Assembly: GCA_963969595.1 (NCBI GenBank) | Contig: OZ018409.1 | Coordinates: forward strand, 13,468,520 to 13,532,519 | DNA: 64,000 bases | Origin: Neckera pumila | Taxonomy: Eukaryota; Streptophyta; Bryopsida; Hypnales; Neckeraceae | Reading direction: 5' to 3' | In this document: positions 55,165 through 64,000 of the stretch, one piece after another | How the letters are laid out: every line of letters starts with the position of its first letter | How positions within the stretch are numbered: the stretch's first letter is position 1 | The notes under the pieces: model-generated | Seen by the model: only the letters and a program-made list of their open reading frames with translations | Told to the model about the DNA's origin: nothing | The model's database searches: none | Translations under genes and position numbers: made by a program

Positions 55165-55515
55165 AATTTCAGGCCTTTGGAAGGCTGCTCTATAGCCCTC
55201 TAAGGTACCCTGAAGTTTACTTTTTTTTGCTCAAAAATTTGTTTTTCCCCTATTTCCGCCCAACTAAAATTGCATCGGCAATTGCGCAGGAACCAAAATT
55301 TACGAGTAAATTTTTATTTCATTTTTAAATCTTACAAAAATTATTAAATAAAAAAACAAAAAATAGAAAAATAAAAAAATCGCAAAAAATTGACTGTTTT
55401 GACAAGCAATCAGCCACTCTAACTACTCACCGCAGCAGTCAGCTTGAGTGACAGACCAAGCTTTTTAATAGCTTGGTTTGTCATTCCGGAGTAGTCTTCC
55501 GGAGGGCTGATATTT
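55165..55515. mobile_element. Possible distant relative of the GC-ended MITEs
   Basis: CAGGCCTTTGGAAGGCTGCTC near 55172 is an imperfect inverse of GAGTAGTCTTCCGGAGGGCTG near 55488-55510. The interior again has A/T tracts followed by a GC-richer right half. The similarity is much weaker than between 17453 and 53767. Confidence 0.4.
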
Positions 55516-58004
55516 TTTCTAAAGCAAAGACACATTGCACAATTGACATTGTGAATTGCGAACCCTCCCAATTCCATTGAAACCTAAGAACCATGTCCGA
55601 GCTCTCCACTTCTTATACAATACTCCTTAAATTCCTACCGCGCGATTCTGACCCTAAAATCTTGTTTCAGAAAGAACTATTCCTAATGAAGGTTTTCAAA
55701 CCCTGTTTGAAAATGGCCTCTATTTTTCCTGTCTTGCTCGTGACAGAAAACTCGCACTTACACTCTCTATTTCACCCACCTCATCCGATGTTCGCTCCAA
55801 CAATCCAACCAGAGCTTTTTTTGGACCCGTGTCCTCCCCTTTGGCAGTGAAGCACAGGCCAATTTTTAGAGGGACAGAGCCCTAGTGGCCAAATTTGGCA
55901 GAATCTGGCGAAATTTTGCCAGAAAAAGAAGCCCTGGACAGCAATCATGAGAGAAGTTACATTCAGTGACAGTGCAAAGAGAAATTGAAGCGCAATAAGA
56001 TTGGCCGAGGCTCAGAATTCTTGAAAGTTTCATTGCAATTCTTTGGAACCTGAGGGTCTCTGTAGATTAGAGGAAGGAAGCCATGAGAGCAAATTCTCAA
56101 GCAATGAAAACTTCAAAAATCAAGGAATGTAACTTTGCTATCAAAATTTTAACTTTAAATTGCTGAAGAGAACGAGCTGTTTGGATGATTTCAGGGAGGA
56201 GTTGCTTGAACTCATTTTCAATGCATAGTCTTGGATTTTCCTCCTTGCAATATTTTTTGATGTTCCTAAAATCGTACAAAAATGGTAAATCCATAGATCA
56301 TTGTGTAGTGTATTTTAGCAACTTTTGCTCCTTTTTATTGATGTGAATTTTAGCCATCAAGAAGATCTTTTTGAATTTGAGCCCAACTCTTGAAATTAAG
56401 CTTATCAAGTCTGTTTTTCACTCCATCTTATAATTTTGAAAAATTCTTGAAACTCAAATATCTTATTGCAATTTGAACTTTGGGCCTACATCATAATTTT
56501 CTAATTCTAGAACAATAAGGTAAATTTATTTGAAACATGATGTTCCACACTATATTATACACCTATTAATGAAAAAAAAAATTCAATTCCTTTTAACATA
56601 CTTTGTATTTGATATGACATGTCATTTCATTTGTAAAAAATTAATATGAAGAATTTCTTTTATATAGAGCATTCTATTTATAGAAAGAAACTTTGAAGTT
56701 TAAAAATGGGGTCACATGGCAATCCTTTCACAATTGAGTCCTAAAAAGTCAATGATGTAGACAAAAATGTGCTCATTTGTTGAGTCCTTTGGAAATGCAA
56801 TCAAGCCCATCAAGAAAGGTGGACCTGATTACAATTTAGTCATTACTCGTGAGATAGGCAATACTTACAACCAGCTCTCACTGCGTTGTAATACATTACT
56901 TCCATTCAATTGTTCTAAACATAATGCATTACCTCTAAAACAATGTGAGAGAACATTTCTTCCATTCAATTGTTCTAGATATAATGCATTTATCCTTGAA
57001 ACGACGTAAGAAAGATGTATGTGATTATGATACTCATATAATCTTGTGATAATATGGATGAAAAAATATTCGTTAATTTACATTCTACATAGATTCAATC
57101 TAAATTCATGGATGTACATAGGTTGTGAAGTCATTAAAGATGACAACTTGAACAACCCAAAAAACTAGGAAAAACAAATCTCCATACAAAGTTGTTTCAT
57201 TGAGGTAGGACCCTTTGTTTGCGCCATGTGATTATTTCTGCTATTTTTGTGGCCACTTTGTATTTATAGAATACATTTAAAAATTTGAAATGTGCACTAA
57301 TGATGTACAATCACAGTGCCACAAATAAGATGGCTTTTCAATTATAGCACAAATAGGATTTCATATCCAAATGGCTCCTTGCACCCACAACTTTCCCATG
57401 CGATACGTGTACCCTCAAAATCCGTAATAAGACAATTTAATAATGGGAACCATGTGTAGATGCTAATTCAGTTTTAGTAGTAGTTATTTTCAAGGACAAA
57501 TGTATGCATAAGACAAATCCAATAATATCTCTATTTGGGACATGGAAGATCAAAATGCAATCATTATCACATATAGAGTTTACAGGTAGCTAATCAAGAC
57601 TAATTCCCTATAACCTAGATTGATAAGCATTTGTAGTGGTCTCTTGGCAGATAATTCTTGTAATGGCAAATGGAGGGACATTTCATAAGGCCCACATACT
57701 GCCAGATTTTTTTAAGAACAAATTGATCCAATGCAAGCTGGCAATCCAAACGTCAAATGGACTTTTTTACACTATAAAAAGAAAGAAAGAAAAGAATCTA
57801 TATAAAAAAAAGACTTGGCATGGAAACAAAGGAAGGTTGAATTGACTAGTACTTATAATAATACAAGAAAAGGGTTGATGATAATGACTGTTTTTACAAT
57901 GAATCAACTTGCAGGCCCTTCACATTTTGCAAATTTACATACCAAGGCCGTGGAAATGCAAGTCCTCTGCAATGGTTGCATTAGAAAGCAAATTTAATTC
58001 CAAA
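55516..58004. other. AT-rich intergenic DNA
   Basis: No gene recognised. Around 56700-56780 the sequence ATCCTTTCACAATTGAGTCC...GTGCTCATTTG resembles in part the tandem unit at 62439. Two near-identical 24-bp blocks (TTCCATTCAATTGTTCTA) occur at about 56900 and 56960. Confidence 0.5.
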
Positions 58005-58593
58005 CTAGTGTGCCCTGTGCTGTTGCCACAATATAATATAAAATAAAAGTAAAAGTGATTTTCTAATTTTTAGTGTCATAAAAGCTTCAAAATTCAATAG
58101 CTTTTGCAATGTAGTGTGCCTTGTATCGTCGCCACAACCAAAAGAAAAGAAAAATATTTTTTCTATAATTTTTTCATTCAATGAAAACTTTGAAATTCAA
58201 TAACTTTCCCACTGTGTCAAAATGCCATGAAACAAAGCCCATGCACCACTCCTCACTGAGGGCTTTCTGAAGATACGAACAACGCTACCGGAAGACGTAC
58301 GGTCTAGGAGATCTCAACGTAACAAACAAAACAAAACAAACAAATAGTCTAACTTAAAGAATTGGACTACTATAGTGTGCTATGTGTTGTTTTCACAACC
58401 AAAACAAAAGGAGAAGTAATTTTCTTATTTTTTTATTTGAAAAAATTTGAAATCCAACAACTTTCACACCATGGGTCCAAACGCCACGAAACCAAGCCCG
58501 TACACCCCTCCTTGCCGAGAGATTTCTTATGAGACCAAGTACGCAACTGGGGGACGCACGGTCCAGGAGATCTCACCGTAACAAACAAACAGA
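58005..58593. repeat. Tandem repeat downstream of the deaminase gene
   Basis: Three units begin TAGTGTGCC/TAGTGTGCT at about 58005, 58111 and 58371. Units 2 and 3 (about 220-260 bp) share CACAACCAAAA, AATAACTTTC/CAACAACTTTC, CACCxCTCCT, the GACGxACGGTC(T/C)AGGAGATCTCA block and a closing AACAAACAAA run. Unit 1 is partial. Confidence 0.7.
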
Positions 58594-58693
58594 ACAAACA
58601 ACCTCAAGGGATGGATGGATGCCTCTGCACTCGGCATAATGCCAATACCAGAACTGTCGCAGAGACCACTGTAGATGCTCTCATCGGTATTAA

Positions 58694-58833
58694 CTACCAG
58701 GAGGAGAAATCAGGGTTTGGGATCTAGGACTCACCGTAGTCTTCGATCCAGATCTCCGGAGAGGAATTAGGGTTTGGGACTCTCACTAGTCTTCGCCGAT
58801 ACAGTACCATCTTTCTAGATTTCCCGAGATGAA
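58694..58833. repeat. Tandem copies of the deaminase 3' end
   Basis: Downstream of the stop, the last ~55 bp of the gene recur twice in decayed form. On the - strand they carry GGAGATCTGGAACGAAGAC (gene), GGAGATCTGGATCGAAGAC (58738-58757 region) and CCCAAACC(G/C)TAATTC-type stop regions. One copy still reads SSPEIWIEDYGES against ASPEIWNEDIGKD in the gene. Confidence 0.75.
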
Positions 58834-59313
58834 TTACGGTTTGGGGTTCTCGTCCTTGCCGATGTCTTCGTTCCAGATCTCCGGCGAGGCGACGACGAAC
58901 CGCCCGAGGAGGTCGATGCAATCCGCGGACTGGAGGTCGACCACCTTGACGCCGTGCTCACGCAACCACTCCACGCCGCCGCCCTGGAAGTTCACCGTCT
59001 CGCCCACGACGAGCGTACCGATGTTGAACTGGCGCACGAGGCCGCTGCAATACCAGCACGGCGCCAGCGTCGTCACCATAACCGTGTTGCGGTAGCTTCG
59101 CTGCCGACCCGCCTTGCGAAAGGCGTCAGTCTCCGCGTGCACAGAGGGGTCGTTCTCCTGGACGCGCCGGTTGTGCCCGCGTCCCAGAAGGTTCCCCTGC
59201 TCGTCAAACAAGGCAGCTCCGATGGGAATGCCGCCTTCCGCTAGGCCCGTGCGTGCTTCCGCTAGAGCTATCTCCAGCATCGCGAAATAGTCGGGCTCGG
59301 GGGGCGTCGTCAT
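58834..59313 (-). CDS. Cytosine-deaminase-like zinc enzyme (FCY1/bacterial type)
   Basis: Member of the cytidine deaminase fold; closest by eye to microbial free-base cytosine deaminases (yeast FCY1 and bacterial relatives), which make uracil from cytosine. Intronless, 159 residues, FCY1-like length. Zinc motif HAE at 59-61 (catalytic Glu61) and PCWYC at 85-89 (Cys86, Cys89). GGIPIGAAL, GRGHNRRVQ, VVGETVNFQGG and the C-terminal PEIWNEDIG are typical of this subfamily. FCY1 has HGE where this has HAE. The ATG at 59313 is the only plausible start. GC content is far above the flanks, and there is no transit peptide, so it is probably cytosolic. Plants are not generally credited with this enzyme, so microbial transfer is a candidate origin. 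Substrate could instead be another base. Confidence 0.85.
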   Translation of the reverse strand: MTTPPEPDYFAMLEIALAEARTGLAEGGIPIGAALFDEQGNLLGRGHNRRVQENDPSVHAETDAFRKAGRQRSYRNTVMVTTLAPCWYCSGLVRQFNIGTLVVGETVNFQGGGVEWLREHGVKVVDLQSADCIDLLGRFVVASPEIWNEDIGKDENPKP

Positions 59314-59935
59314 CGGTGCTGGTCCTTCCTAATTTTTGCGGCACAGATGTTCGAGGAGTTCCTCAATAGTGTTGGCGAACTTGGCGTAAGTACTCCCTAC
59401 TATTGTTGTGACAGGTGGACGTTCCAGAGGACTGGAGAATCTAATGCACGGACGAGGAAAAATAATTTAAGACATTCGCGACGAAGCGAAACCGTCGCAA
59501 AACTATCTGGACTGCATACTTAAAAGTTAGAGATGTTGATCAAGTTTTGCATACTTGTTCTTGCTCAATAAATGGGCCGTCACGAATGCAATGCCTCGTG
59601 ACACGGGAAGTGTGGAACACATTCAAGAGTGGTCGCGAGCTGCTCACTGAAATGAGCATCATGCAATATAAGGCAGGGTTTGAGTGGTTACCATTGTGTG
59701 AGGATGGAAATTTGGGGGTCTGATACCCATTTTTGTGAAGATTACAATCCACAAAATGAAGAAAGAGGCAAGAACGAGTCATCAGCAAGATCCAAAGGCA
59801 TTCACAGGCTTCGGCTCAAGAAAAGCTCACCGATTTCAATAAACACTCACGAACAAAGCATCGTCAATACAATAGTAGAGTTTTGTGTCTCATGCGTTCA
59901 AATAGATATGTACAAGGCAAATCTGATCTAACTTT
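59314..59935. other. Deaminase promoter and bZIP 3' side
   Basis: Separates two - strand genes. It should hold the 3' UTR of the bZIP gene and the promoter of the deaminase. No further gene seen. Confidence 0.5.
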
Positions 59936-61497
59936 CTAGAGTATACGCCTAGACCGGATATGTTTGACCTTCCGCCTTTTGATTCCTGACGGCCAATTGG
60001 ATGACCTGAAATTCAAGTCATACTGGCGGCGACTCTTCTTCCGCTTCCTGGAATTTCTTCCCCCTACCATGCCACCTTGGAAGGCATGGAACGTCTCCAT
60101 CCCGATGGGAAAAGATGACATGCCTTCACGAAGGGGCAGGGATAGATTTGTTGTTTGAGGACCGCTTGATCCGCTTACTGCTGCGAGGATTAGTAGCTCC
60201 AGCAGGGTGAGAAGAAATTTTGGGAATCGGCCAGCGGTAGGGGAAGTGACCTGCTGGCCCATAGGGTAGCGGCATGAATGGTGGCGCAGGAACTCCGACG
60301 GCAGGGAGTCTGAAATCAAACACGAAGGTACGTCAGTAGCCAATTAGTGGAGTAAAGTAAAATCGAATTAAACTCAACAACAACTACTCAACGACGATCA
60401 AATCTCCGGAAGAGTGTTCACGAAACACGAAAATCCCCGGGGACTGTTACAAAGATGGAACGCCACTAAGTATCTGTCCCGACCAAGCACTTACTGCTTT
60501 CAAGCACTGCAGGCTCTGCGACACCAGTCTTAACACCATCCTTAGGTTTCTTCACACGGACAAGCTCATCCTTGAGCGCCGAATTCTCCATCGAAGTCAC
60601 AGTCATGACCCGTTGAAGCTGTGCGACATGCGCCTCCAGCATGCGACACTTCACTTCGAGCTCCTTCACATACGACTTCTTTCGAGCCCGAGATTGAGAG
60701 GCAGCTTCCCTGTTTTTCTCTAGTCTGATAAATATAAAAATAAACAAAAACGCAGCACAGAGAGTCAGCACTTTCTCATACTCTCAAACAAAAATCATAC
60801 AATAACAGCAACCAAAATTTTCATTTTCATAAAGAAAAGACCACTCTCTATAAGAACTAACAAAGCATTAGGCCATCGGTCTACTTCCGAAGAACCCTTG
60901 GGGGGGGTCGAAACTCAAATTTATATCCTAAAGTAGGAAGACAAAATCACCCATGATTTTCAGCGTGTCCTTCCGAATTTCACACTCAACCCAACCCCAA
61001 ATACCTTAACAAGCCATAGATTTCCCAATGCAGACAAAAACACATAAAGCAGCAAAACCCTGAAGAGAGCTACGGCAAAGAGGGTTATCGCACCTCCGGG
61101 CACGTTTAGGGTCATCGTCTTCATATTCAGGGCTGGAAGCAGCGCTTCTCTTGGTCCCCGACTCAGAAGGAAAGGCAACAGCCTCACGCTCCGACGTAAG
61201 CGCAGGCGTGGGTGAGGAACCCGAACCCGACGACGAGGGCGCCGCACCAGCGCCGTCCCCATTGACAACAACATCAACACCAACACCAACAGGACAATCA
61301 CCCGAGCCCGAGCCCGTCTCGTCGACTATCCCCCCATCATCAGGGGAGTCGAGCGCGATCTCTTGCCACCACGCCTCGTCGATACAATCAATCCCCTCGT
61401 CGCCAAGAAACAAGGAGGAGAGTTCCTCGGGAGGGGGCGGGAGAGAAAAGGCGTCGAAATCAAGGCCCAGGTCGAGAGAATCCAGAGACTCCATCAT
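59936..61497 (-). CDS. bZIP60: bZIP60-like membrane-anchored ER-stress transcription factor
   Basis: Three exons on the - strand: 61497-61094, 60724-60495, 60309-59936; 335 residues. Residues 1-130 are acidic (MESLDSLDLGLDFDAF, then D/E/S/G-rich), a probable activation domain. The basic region has NREAASQSR (Asn139, seven residues, Arg147), followed by KELEVKCRMLEAHVAQLQ as zipper. After a loop, residues 243-258 (FLLTLLELLILAAVSG) form a short hydrophobic segment. The tail ends in a basic run (RNSRKRKKSRRQYDL), recalling the SRRCKGSRPRMKYQ end of Arabidopsis bZIP60. Order and spacing (acidic, bZIP, one membrane segment, basic tail) match bZIP60. The exon 2 donor (GTAAGT at 60494-60489) sets the frame that contains the membrane segment. 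A second frame is open across the start of exon 3. Two ATGs stand in tandem; the upstream one is used here. Confidence 0.88.
60177..60256 (-). promoter_or_regulatory. Candidate IRE1 splice motifs in the bZIP60-like mRNA
   Basis: Four matches to the IRE1 loop consensus CNGCNGN on the mRNA strand: CAGCAGG (60256-60250), CCGCTGG (60237-60231), CTGCTGG (60205-60199) and CAGCAGT (60183-60177). The third lies in the codons of the hydrophobic segment, in an ACCCTGCTGGAG context. Complementary pairs among them (CCAGCAGG/CCTGCTGG, GGCCAGC/GCTGGCC) allow several hairpins. The exact cleavage pair is not settled by inspection. Confidence 0.4.
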
Positions 61498-61779
61498 CAG
61501 AGGTGGTACAACTGTTCCGAACTCCACACATCGAATTGAACGACCGAACAAGCAAGCAAGGCCAATGTTTCACTAACTAATGCAAGCGAGGATGGGTCAT
61601 GTAAACGAGATTGCGTGAAGCTCAATCGCATGGAAAAGTCGGAAAACAGAGAGCTTGGAGTTCCTTGTTGCTGCGCGAGGGCTACCGGTCACGGGGAAGA
61701 AGAAGACGCGGAGAGGGAACGTGACGACCGACGTGGGAAACAGCCTGGTGCCACCGTGGCTCTCGTGACGTAAATATGC

Positions 61780-61787
61780 TGACGTGG
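61780..61787 (+). promoter_or_regulatory. UPRE (TGACGTGG) upstream of the bZIP60-like gene
   Basis: TGACGTGG, 283 nt upstream of the start codon, with CGTGACGTAA just beside it (61764-61773). TGACGTGG is the unfolded-protein-response element bound by XBP1/bZIP60-class factors, which suggests autoregulation (inference). Confidence 0.5.
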
Positions 61788-63084
61788 ACTGAATAGGCGA
61801 TCAGAGGTTTAGTTTCCCTCCCTTTCAATTTTCTTTTTTTCTTTTTTTTTGGAACAAACGGAAGAACCATTGCACTCCCTTCCAATTTGATATCCTTCCC
61901 AAGTTCTCTGAGTTAGACTTTGACTGGGACCAGGAGTAGGGTAAATTTAATGTTTCTTGCACTAATATTACTAATTTGCACTAAATTTGAAAATTTTGAA
62001 ATTATGTGTGTTTGTGAGGCATGAGGATAATATAAGATAGAAGTTTAAAGGCAAGGGATTTTTACTTATTTTGCCTAATTTATCAAATAAAAAAATCTAA
62101 ATAATTTTAATATTTATTAAATAAATAAGAATACTTCTAGTTGACTTTTTTAATGGATATTAATTTCATGTCTTTGAAATAGTGAATTCCATGCAAAATT
62201 TGGTGATCTCAAAGAAACAAACAAGACCCAAAAGAAGCTCACTTACGGACATAAAAGTAAATGTTGAAATAAAAATTGGATATAAATATAGGATTCGTGC
62301 ATGGGATATAAAAATAAAGATAAAACGGATTACCAATTCTAGGCCTTTTAGAAAGCAGTTCTATACTAAACCATATCAATGATCACAAACATTCAAGCAT
62401 ACATTAAAAAGTTTGTATTCATTGTGAAAAGGGTTCCTCAAATGAACACTTTTGACAAAGCAGAATGGAACAAAATCAAAGTTATACTTTTTGTGTCAAC
62501 GTTAGTTGATGTCCCAATCTTTTTATAGCACTGTAATTTTAAAGACATCAACTTCTCCAATAACATTTACCAGTCTTTGGCAAATGAGCTCTCAGTTTGA
62601 CAAAATAGAATGGAATAAAATATGAGTTACACCTTCTATACAGACGTTTGTTGATGTCACCATCCTTTCACAATACAGTCACTAAAAAGATGTCAACTTC
62701 TCCACAAAGATTCTTACTCTTTAGCAAATGAGCACTTTTGATACAATAGAATGAAATAGAACCATACTTATAGCTTTCGTGTCAATGTTTGTTGATGTCA
62801 CAATCCTTTCACATGCAACTTATTTAAAAGAAATCAATTTCTCTAGCAAGATTTTTATTCTTGTTTGAGCATTGTGAAAAAAAGAGTCCAACCTCCAAAT
62901 TAAAATGAATTTTCAAACTATTTAAAATATTGTGATCATCATTGGACTTTCATCTACTTTCATACAAGTTTCATCAATTTATATTTCTTCATTCAATTTC
63001 CATCCACTTTCATCTACATTCTATTGACTTTTAGCTCATTGTCAAAAGATTGGAATTAATTAGACCATATTCTTCTAAAATTAA
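61788..63084. other. AT-rich intergenic DNA
   Basis: No gene recognised. It contains the tandem repeat listed at 62439-62868. Confidence 0.5.
62439..62868. repeat. ~143-bp tandem repeat, three units
   Basis: Units start CAAATGAxC at 62439, 62581 and 62725. Each contains GAATGGAA/GAATGAAAT, GTTxGTTGATGTC, AATCxTTT and a closing CAACTTCTCC-like block. Confidence 0.8.
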
Positions 63085-63511
63085 TTAACCCCTGAAGGCC
63101 TAAGGCTATTTTTCTACCAAAAACCACTCAAAATTGTCATTATTGTTGCATTCTTTCAAGTAAACAACTTTTTATATATTTCCCAAATTTAACAGTAAAA
63201 TCTTGTACTAAACTTGTCTAAGATAATGTGGTAAAAATTTCGTGATGTTTGACCGTGTGGATTGAAAGATATTAGCATTCAAAGAGGAAGAGAAAGTTTT
63301 TTTGGGATCCTACCTGGAAATTTTAGTGGCTTTGACCACCTTTTGTGGAATTTTTTCCCACTATGAGTTTTGAATTTCTAATTTTATCATGATAAAGATC
63401 ATGTTAGTAATGTCTCTACAAATTTTTAGAGGTAACAAAGATGGTGAACACTTCCAAAAAAATCTTGGAATGCAGGGACATGCTTTGAATTTACAATACA
63501 AAGGCCATTTT
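63085..63511 (-). mobile_element. TTAA-bounded repeat, copy F (partial)
   Basis: Begins TTAACCCCTGAAGGCC, then AAAACCACTCAAAATTGTCA-type and GTGTGGATTGAAAGATATTA blocks as in copies C and E. Past about 63300 it no longer follows the family, so the right part is lost or replaced. The next copy starts at 63512. Confidence 0.55.
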
Positions 63512-64000
63512 TTAACCCCTAAAGTTTCACGACTATGTAATCACCAAAAAACGCTCCAAAACTGCCATTTCTAATACAACTACCAAATTTTTGGAAAAAA
63601 ACAATTTTTGACACATGCAACCGTAGGATCTTGTAGTATGATATTTTGAAAACATGTGGTAAAAATTTCAGAAAATTCCACCGTGTGGATCATAAGATAT
63701 AAGCATTCAAAGTCTTGAAAACCATTTTTTCAATCCTGCGAAAAACCGGGCAGCTGCACTTTGCAAGCTCACTTTTCAATGAAAAAATGCCGATAAAGGT
63801 GGTGCTTCTTTGACTTCAGTTTCCTAAACAAGTTGTCTATATGCATGAAAAATTTCACATCATTTAGAATTGTACAACATATAGGAAAAAAATAGCAAGT
63901 AGAAAGAAGTAGAAAATGACTCAAAATACTAAATTGTTTAAAATTTAATCATGGAGTTTAAAAATGCCAATTCCAACGGTTGTAATGTTGTAATAATCAA
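63512..64000 (-). mobile_element. TTAA-bounded repeat, copy E, cut by the window end
   Basis: Begins TTAACCCCTAAAGTTTCACG and continues with CTCCAAAACTGCCATTTCTA, ATCTTGTAGTATGATATTTT, GGCAGCTGCACTTTGCAAG and CATATAGGAAAAAAATAGCA in the order of copy C. The far end lies outside the window. Confidence 0.7.

Noticed and set aside
55593..55850. 85-codon + frame beginning MSELSTSYTILL
   Set aside because: No family resemblance and it lies in repeat-rich DNA next to a MITE-like block.
61151..61576. 141-codon + strand frame over the bZIP exon 1
   Set aside because: Ser/Pro-rich antisense of the acidic domain; the bZIP on the other strand explains the sequence.

Overview
The window is nuclear DNA of a land plant. 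It holds spliced genes with GT-AG introns, plastid- and mitochondrion-targeted proteins, and plant-specific families (COR413, bZIP60-type bZIP, PLATZ-like). Genes are islands of about 45-65% GC in very AT-rich, repeat-filled intergenic DNA, roughly one gene per 8-9 kb. Gene content and compact gene structures would suit a non-seed plant such as a bryophyte, possibly a liverwort. That is inference; no diagnostic marker is present.

Eight intact protein-coding genes can be read exon by exon. On the + strand they are a mitochondrial pyruvate carrier of MPC2 type (2592-4548, 5 exons), COG8 of the Golgi tethering complex (7881-11944, 12 exons), the spliceosomal kinase PRP4K (19793-25990, 14 exons) and an intronless chloroplast COR413 protein (32361-33137). 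On the - strand they are plastid-type methionine sulfoxide reductase A (41025-43494, 3 exons), ribosomal protein eL18 (48955-50611, 5 exons), an intronless GC-rich cytosine-deaminase-like enzyme (58834-59313) and a bZIP60-like ER-stress transcription factor with a C-terminal membrane segment (59936-61497, 3 exons). Degenerate relics include a TPMT/HOL-type methyltransferase pseudogene (39793-40198), a PLATZ-like fragment (53091-53342) and a second, decayed copy of the COR413 tail (33597-33653). The genes are unrelated housekeeping or stress genes and form no operon or cluster.

Between the genes are many non-autonomous elements: a PIF/Harbinger-like element with TAA target duplications (1079-2313); a family of 0.85-0.94 kb repeats bounded by TTAA+CCC termini (14865, 37458, 38754, 63512 and partial copies); a short TTAA element (34252); a GC-rich-ended MITE family (17453, 53767, possibly 55165); a MULE-like long hairpin (45230); a fold-back duplication of a Myb/SANT-like ORF (44110-45112); two related TIR elements (47408, 48213); and several tandem repeats.

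The most interesting points are: (i) the bZIP60-like gene, whose last exon is open in two overlapping frames, one carrying the membrane anchor and one a basic tail, with clustered CNGCNGN motifs at the start of the membrane segment as expected for IRE1 mRNA splicing, plus a TGACGTGG element upstream; (ii) the deaminase, a horizontal-transfer candidate; (iii) the TTAA-bounded repeat family; (iv) small tandem duplications that copy gene ends at three separate genes; and (v) a miRNA-like hairpin in an MPC intron.
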